This document shows, piece after piece, positions 60,071-64,000 of a DNA stretch of 64,000 nucleotides. A program made the translations under genes and the position numbers. Source of the DNA: Sphingomonas sp. (GTDB lineage Bacteria; Pseudomonadota; Alphaproteobacteria; Sphingomonadales; Sphingomonadaceae); contig JAFIGU010000003.1 in assembly GCA_017849555.1 (NCBI GenBank), forward strand, positions 124,001 to 188,000. Direction: 5' to 3'. Numbering within the stretch: the stretch's first letter is position 1; each line of letters begins with the position of its first letter. The notes beneath the pieces were generated by a model. The model searched no databases and had not been told where the DNA came from. It saw only the letters and a program-made list of their open reading frames with translations.

Positions 60071-60663
60071 CGACCTTCCCGAACCCAGCGCGCACGGCGC
60101 CCTCGCGCTACAGCACGGTCGCGATCATCCTGCACTGGGCGATCGCCGCGCTGATCGCGTGGAATCTCGTGCTCGGGTTCGAGATGCACGATGCCAAGGG
60201 GCTGGCGCAGTTCAATCTGTTCCAGCTCCACAAATCGGTCGGCATCAGCGTGCTGTTGCTCAGCCTCGCCCGCGCCGGGTGGCGGCTGACGCATCGCCCG
60301 CCGGCGCTGCCCGCCGCGATGCCCGCGTGGGAAAAGCTCCTCGCCCGCGCCGCGCATGTCGGGCTCTACCTGATCATGATCGGGATGCCGCTCACCGGAT
60401 GGGTGGTGGTGTCGACCAGCCCGCTCAACATCCCGACCCTGCTGTTTCACACCGTGCCTTGGCCGCATCTGCCGCTGCACGACCTGCCGACCGCCACCAA
60501 GGCGAGCGTCAACGCGGGCTTCGGCGCGGTTCACATGGCGCTCGCCTGGGGCGCGCTGGCGCTGATCGCGCTGCATATCGCGGGCGCGCTGAAGCACATG
60601 TTCTTGACCCGCGACGGCGTCATCCGCCACATGCTGCCGTTCATCGGCGGCGTCGGCCGCTAA
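60067..60663 (+). CDS. Cytochrome b561
   Basis: A 198-residue inner-membrane di-heme protein with four transmembrane helices. Candidate heme-ligand histidines: ILHWAIAALIAWN, LFQLHKSVGISVLLLSLAR, RAAHVGLYLIMIGMPLTGW and LIALHIAGALKHMF, the expected distribution for bacterial b561. It passes electrons between quinol and periplasmic acceptors. It is sandwiched between two YceI genes and coupled to the first by ATGA overlap, so the three likely work as one redox/isoprenoid unit. Confidence 0.93.
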   Translation: MTTFPNPARTAPSRYSTVAIILHWAIAALIAWNLVLGFEMHDAKGLAQFNLFQLHKSVGISVLLLSLARAGWRLTHRPPALPAAMPAWEKLLARAAHVGLYLIMIGMPLTGWVVVSTSPLNIPTLLFHTVPWPHLPLHDLPTATKASVNAGFGAVHMALAWGALALIALHIAGALKHMFLTRDGVIRHMLPFIGGVGR

Positions 60664-60675
60664 AAGGAATATCCC

Positions 60676-61257
60676 ATGATCCGTTCCGGTGTTGCTTTGT
60701 CGCTTGCCGCGTTCACGCTGGGCGTTGCCGCACAAGGCGCGATTGCCGCACCCGCCGTATCGGGCTGGCGGGTCGATCCGGCGCGCTCGCGATTGGGCTT
60801 TACCGGCGCGATGAGCGGCCAGCCGTTCAACGGCCAGTTCCGGCGGTGGAACGCCGCGATCCGCTTCGATCCCGCGCATCTCGACGCCTCGTCGGTCAGG
60901 GTGGTGGTCGACACCGGCTCGGCCGTCACCGGCGACGCGTCGCGCGACGAAGCGCTGCCGACCGACGACTGGTTCGCGACGAAATTGTTTCCGCAATCGG
61001 TGTTCGTCAGCCGGCGTTTCACCAGCCTCGGCGGCAATCGCTATCGCGTGGACGGCGATCTCAAGATCCGCAACGTCTCCCGGCCGATCAGCATCCCGTT
61101 CCAGCTCGTGATCAAGGGCAATGCCGCGACGATGACTGGTCGCGCCAGCCTCGATCGCACGGTCTTCGGCGTCGGCCAGGGGCAGTTCAAGGGCACCGAT
61201 ACCGTCGCCGGCAAGGTCGACGTGGTGATCTCGATCAACGCGACCAAGGCGCCCTGA
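60676..61257 (+). CDS. YceI-family periplasmic protein (second copy)
   Basis: A 193-residue exported YceI protein: signal peptide (MIRSGVALSLAAFTLGVAAQGAIAA), barrel strings WRVDPARSRLGFTGAMSGQPFNGQF, DEALPTDDWFATKLFPQSVF, LKIRNVSRPISIPF and FGVGQGQFKGTDTV. It differs strongly from the copy at 59450 (more like the b561-linked YceI subgroup) and follows the cytochrome gene by 12 bases, with AAAGGA as ribosome site. Confidence 0.92.
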   Translation: MIRSGVALSLAAFTLGVAAQGAIAAPAVSGWRVDPARSRLGFTGAMSGQPFNGQFRRWNAAIRFDPAHLDASSVRVVVDTGSAVTGDASRDEALPTDDWFATKLFPQSVFVSRRFTSLGGNRYRVDGDLKIRNVSRPISIPFQLVIKGNAATMTGRASLDRTVFGVGQGQFKGTDTVAGKVDVVISINATKAP

Positions 61258-61330
61258 ACACGCCGATCTCGGTAAGATCGCACGCGATCGGGCTCGGCGG
61301 CGTTCCGCGCGGCGTAACGCCGGTCGTTCG

Positions 61331-61867
61331 GTGCCGATCGGCGAGTTCTTCAAGGGCGTTGCAGACGCGCTGCTTGTCATCATCGGCTGGGTGCTGCTGC
61401 TGGCGCCGCTGGGCGTGTTCGCGCTGGCCTTCGACGTTGCGGCGCGCGGCGGACCGGGGCGTCGGCGCGCTGCTCGCCTGGTATGTTGCGGCTCGCATGG
61501 TCGGCGGAATTGTGTTGTTGACGGCGTTCGTCCTGCTCGTCGCGGTCCTCGCCCGAACCCCGTTGCGGGCGTTCGCACGCGCCGTGCTGCCCGCCCAGTC
61601 GGTCGCTTTCAGCACGCAGTCATCGCTCGCCTCGCTGCCCGCAATGCTCGATGCTGCACGCGCGCTCGGCTTGCCCGCGCGGCATGCCGGCACGTGCTTC
61701 CGCTCGCGCTCGCCGTCGGCGTGCCGATCGACCTGTTGCCCTTGTTCCTGGCGGTCGACACGATCCCCGATATGTTCGCGACGGCCGCAAACGTCACCGC
61801 CGATGTCGCGGTGACCACGCTGCTGACAGAAAAGGAGCTTGACGGCGAACGGGAAACCGCCGCGTGA
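61331..61867 (+). pseudogene. Remnant of a dicarboxylate/amino acid:cation symporter
   Basis: Pieces of a DAACS (DctA/GltP-like) carrier lie in two alternating frames. Frame one gives ALLVIIGWVLLLAPLGVFAL up to about 61455; another frame then gives GALLAWYVAARMVGGIVLL and VAFSTQSSLASLPAMLDAAR up to about 61685; frame one resumes with LPLALAVGVPIDLLPLFLAV, TIPDMF and NVTADVAVTTLL to the stop at 61867. The N-terminal half of the family is missing, and the helices normally between LPLALAV and GxPIDLLPL appear deleted. So there are two frameshifts, an internal deletion and a missing N terminus: a decayed gene. It cannot make a working transporter. Confidence 0.85.
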
Positions 61868-61891
61868 CCGATGCATTGCCGGTGATCGAGG

Positions 61892-63238
61892 CTATGCTTC
61901 CACCGCCGCGTCCGCGCGCAATCGCCGATACGGGCGCAACGCCGCCAGCAGCAGCACGGTCATCACCGGCGCCGCGACGCCGACCACGATCGCCAGTGCG
62001 TAGCGAATGTCCGCCGGGGCGACGAAGACCCGGTCGGTCATGAAACCGATCACCACCGGGCCGATCCCGATGCCGACGAGCGAGATGATCATGATGTAGA
62101 GCGCGGTCACCTGCGCCCGTGCGCGGTTGGGCAGGATCAGCTGCAACGCCGTGCCTGCGCAGGGGATCGGCACGTTGGCAAGGAACATCGCCGGCGCGAT
62201 CAGCGCCAGCGCGAGCCGGCCGTCGGGCATCAGCGGTGCGGCGGCACCGAAGGCGCCGCACGCGAAGAAGCTGAATGCGGCGACGCGCAATTGCGCGTCC
62301 TGATGCCCGGCGCGGGTCATGCGATCCGAAAGCCAGCCGGCGAAATAGACCCCGCTCGTCCCGAAGACGATCATCACCAGACCGAAACCCTGGCCGATCT
62401 CGGCCGGCGTCCAGCCGTAGACGCGCGCGAACAGCGCGGGCGTCCAGACATTGTAGGCGAAATTGACCACCGTCACCATCGAGAAGCCGGCGAACATCAG
62501 CGTCAGCGCCAGCCCGCGCGCGCGGATCACCGCGACCACCTCGCGCAGTGACAGCGCCGCCGCCCCGCCCTGCCCGCGCCGTTCGGGCTCGCGCATCAGG
62601 AAGAACAAGGGCGCGAGCAACAGCCCGGGAAAGCCGACGATCAGGAACGCCGCCTGCCACGGCGCCAGCCCCAGCGGGAGGCCGCCGTGCGCGGCGAGCG
62701 CGTCGAGCGTGGACAGCAACTGGCCGCCGGCGATGAAGGCCAGCCCGATTCCGAACGGCGCGCTGAGGAAGAATATGCTGACCGCGCGCCCCAGCCGCTC
62801 CGGCGGCACCAGATCGCTGAGCAGGGAGAGGCCGGTCGGTGTGACGCTCGCCTCCCCCACCGCGACGCCGACCCGGGTGGCGAACAATTGGCCGAAACTG
62901 CGCGCAAGCCCCGACGCCATCGAGAACAGGCTGAACAGCACCAGCGATATCCCGAGCACCAGCCGCCGCTGATAGAGATCCGCCAGCCGCCCGATCGGCA
63001 CGCTGCATAACGTGTAGAACAGGCCGAACGCCACACCCTGGAGCAAAGCGAAACGCGTGTCGTCGAGCGCGAATTCGGCCTTCACCGGCTCGACCGTCAG
63101 GTTGAGCACCACGCGATCGAATTGCGATGCGACCGATGCCAGCGCCAGCAGGCCGGTGATCGCCCATGCGCGCCGCCGGGCGGGCCACGGCGTCGCGGGA
63201 TCTCCCGCCGACGCGCCGGGCACGGGAATATGGGCCAT
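61892..63238 (-). CDS. MFS transporter
   Basis: A 448-residue inner-membrane carrier with twelve predicted helices. Major-facilitator motifs: the loop 2-3 signature GRLADLYQRRLVLG, and RVGVAVGEASVTPTGLSLLSDL in helix 4-5, a pattern typical of the Spinster/hexuronate-like MFS proteins of Sphingomonadaceae. A central loop (REPERRGQGGAAALSLREV) separates the halves. The ATG at 63238 follows GAGAGAG. It lies 40 bases after gntK on the same strand, so it may import gluconate or a related sugar acid; specificity is unproven. Confidence 0.9.
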   Translation of the reverse strand: MAHIPVPGASAGDPATPWPARRRAWAITGLLALASVASQFDRVVLNLTVEPVKAEFALDDTRFALLQGVAFGLFYTLCSVPIGRLADLYQRRLVLGISLVLFSLFSMASGLARSFGQLFATRVGVAVGEASVTPTGLSLLSDLVPPERLGRAVSIFFLSAPFGIGLAFIAGGQLLSTLDALAAHGGLPLGLAPWQAAFLIVGFPGLLLAPLFFLMREPERRGQGGAAALSLREVVAVIRARGLALTLMFAGFSMVTVVNFAYNVWTPALFARVYGWTPAEIGQGFGLVMIVFGTSGVYFAGWLSDRMTRAGHQDAQLRVAAFSFFACGAFGAAAPLMPDGRLALALIAPAMFLANVPIPCAGTALQLILPNRARAQVTALYIMIISLVGIGIGPVVIGFMTDRVFVAPADIRYALAIVVGVAAPVMTVLLLAALRPYRRLRADAAVEA

Positions 63239-63278
63239 TGGCTGCTCTCTCTCCTCGTCTTTATTCTGTCGTCGCCGG

Positions 63279-63773
63279 TCAGGCGGGCGCGAGCGCCGCG
63301 CAAACCGCGGCAAGCTGCGCCGCCACCGGTGCCTCGCCGTCGACGAGCAAGGCGCGCTCGTCCTCCTCGGGCGGCTCGAGCGCGGCGATCTGGCTCTCGA
63401 GCAGCGCGCCGGGCATGAAATGGTCGCGCCGCGCGGCGAGCCGCGCCGCCAATATGCCGGGCGGGACCACCGGCAGCACGAACAGGATTTCGCCGACCCG
63501 CGCGCGCAGCGCATCGCGATAGCGGCGGCGAAGCGCCGAGCAGGAGGCGACAGCACCCCCCGGCGCCCCTGCCAGCGCATCGCCCACCGCGGCGAGGAAC
63601 GGGGCGCGATCCGCATCGTCGAGCGCGATGCCCGCCGCCATCTTGGCGACATTGGCCGGCGGGTGGCAACGATCGCCCTCGATGAAGGTCCAGCCCAGCG
63701 CTTCCGCCAGCGCGGCCGCGAGGGTCGATTTGCCGCAGCCGGCCACCCCCATCACGACAATCGCGCGAACCAT
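63279..63773 (-). CDS. gntK: Gluconokinase, GntK type
   Basis: A 164-residue cytoplasmic kinase. P-loop VMGVAGCGKSTLAAALAEAL at the N terminus, then WTFIEGDRCHPPANVAKMAAG, the family's substrate-site pattern, LRRRYRDALRA, and HFMPGALLESQIAALEPP near the end, all typical of thermoresistant gluconokinase. It phosphorylates D-gluconate to 6-phosphogluconate. The ATG lies two bases after the stop of the upstream dehydrogenase gene, indicating one transcript with it and with the MFS gene. Confidence 0.94.
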   Translation of the reverse strand: MVRAIVVMGVAGCGKSTLAAALAEALGWTFIEGDRCHPPANVAKMAAGIALDDADRAPFLAAVGDALAGAPGGAVASCSALRRRYRDALRARVGEILFVLPVVPPGILAARLAARRDHFMPGALLESQIAALEPPEEDERALLVDGEAPVAAQLAAVCAALAPA

Positions 63774-63774
63774 G

Positions 63775-64000
63775 TCAGCCCGCGCCGTCACGCGCCAGAT
63801 CGAACAGCCGGACATATTCGGCGCTGTCCGCCGCGCCCATGCCGGCGGCGACGAGCATCCGGTGCAGATCGGCAATCAGCGAGGTGACGGGCATCGCCAC
63901 CCGCGCGGCGAGCGCGGCGGCCTGCGCCGTTTCCAGATCCTTGAGCATATTGTCGATCCGGCCGGTCGGCGAAAAATCGCGCCGCGCCATCTTCGCCATG
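63775..64000 (-). CDS. Beta-hydroxyacid dehydrogenase, C-terminal end (5' cut off)
   Basis: Only the last 75 residues are in the window. The sequence KMARRDFSPTGRIDNMLKDLETAQAAALAARVAMPVTSLIADLHR-type pattern is the C-terminal helical domain of the 3-hydroxyisobutyrate dehydrogenase/tartronate semialdehyde reductase family (NAD(P)-dependent), where KDLxxA is the conserved cofactor-side helix. The N-terminal Rossmann fold and catalytic lysine lie beyond the right edge. It precedes gntK directly, suggesting a sugar-acid pathway. Exact substrate cannot be decided from this fragment. Confidence 0.85.
   Translation of the reverse strand, partial: MAKMARRDFSPTGRIDNMLKDLETAQAAALAARVAMPVTSLIADLHRMLVAAGMGAADSAEYVRLFDLARDGAG

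Noticed and set aside
61331..61867. A single intact small membrane-protein gene in frame 61331-61867
   Set aside because: The middle of that frame is Arg-rich nonsense, while the neighbouring frame there gives clean symporter sequence, which shows frameshifting rather than a real product.

Overview
The window is a GC-rich chromosomal segment of an alphaproteobacterium, most likely a Sphingomonas-type member of the Sphingomonadaceae. The pointers are four large TonB-dependent receptors (TBDRs), a FecI/FecR pair, a MucR/Ros-type regulator, an arginine succinyltransferase operon, a YceI/cytochrome b561 unit and dispersed palindromic repeats. This is inferred from gene content; no rRNA or tRNA is visible.

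Left part (1-26462): after a cut-off aminotransferase and an ACT-domain protein, a long plus-strand operon (1455-15941) encodes a TBDR, a GH78 alpha-L-rhamnosidase, a type-B carboxylesterase, a second exported alpha/beta-hydrolase, a tannase/feruloyl-esterase-family protein, an acyl/aryl-CoA ligase, a small exported protein and a GH3 beta-glucosidase. Most of these genes are joined by stop/start overlaps. A second TBDR with a Pho-box-like upstream element follows. Next comes a divergent L-rhamnose catabolic block: rhaT, lldD and rhaB on the minus strand, then an aldolase-dehydrogenase fusion, rhaI and a DeoR regulator on the plus strand. Read together, this is a locus for taking up and dismantling an acylated, rhamnose-containing glycoside, sending rhamnose to dihydroxyacetone phosphate plus L-lactaldehyde, then lactate, then pyruvate, and the released acid to a CoA thioester.

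Middle (26463-44728): a repeat-bearing gap, a DUF983 protein and a MocR regulator; then astB-astA and astD of arginine catabolism with a divergent LysR gene; then a MucR-family protein whose C-terminal half is a long histone-H1/AlgP-like Lys-Pro-Ala tail and whose zinc-ligand cysteine is missing. After it comes a minus-strand nutrient-sensing block: a TBDR, an exported S9 peptidase and an exported amidohydrolase, then an ECF sigma factor, FecR and a transducer-type TBDR related to the first. This looks like a self-regulated peptide or related oligomer uptake module.

Right part (45003-64000): a cyclic-di-GMP-flavoured group (MHYT-GGDEF-EAL protein, membrane diguanylate cyclase, double PilZ protein, BdcA-like SDR with divergent LysR). 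Then a VOC protein, a stand-alone AceE-like transketolase-family enzyme with divergent LysR, an acyl-CoA dehydrogenase, LysR/azoR, and YceI-cytochrome b561-YceI. After these comes a frameshifted and internally deleted dicarboxylate-symporter pseudogene, and finally an MFS transporter, gluconate kinase and the C-terminal end of a beta-hydroxyacid dehydrogenase running off the window.
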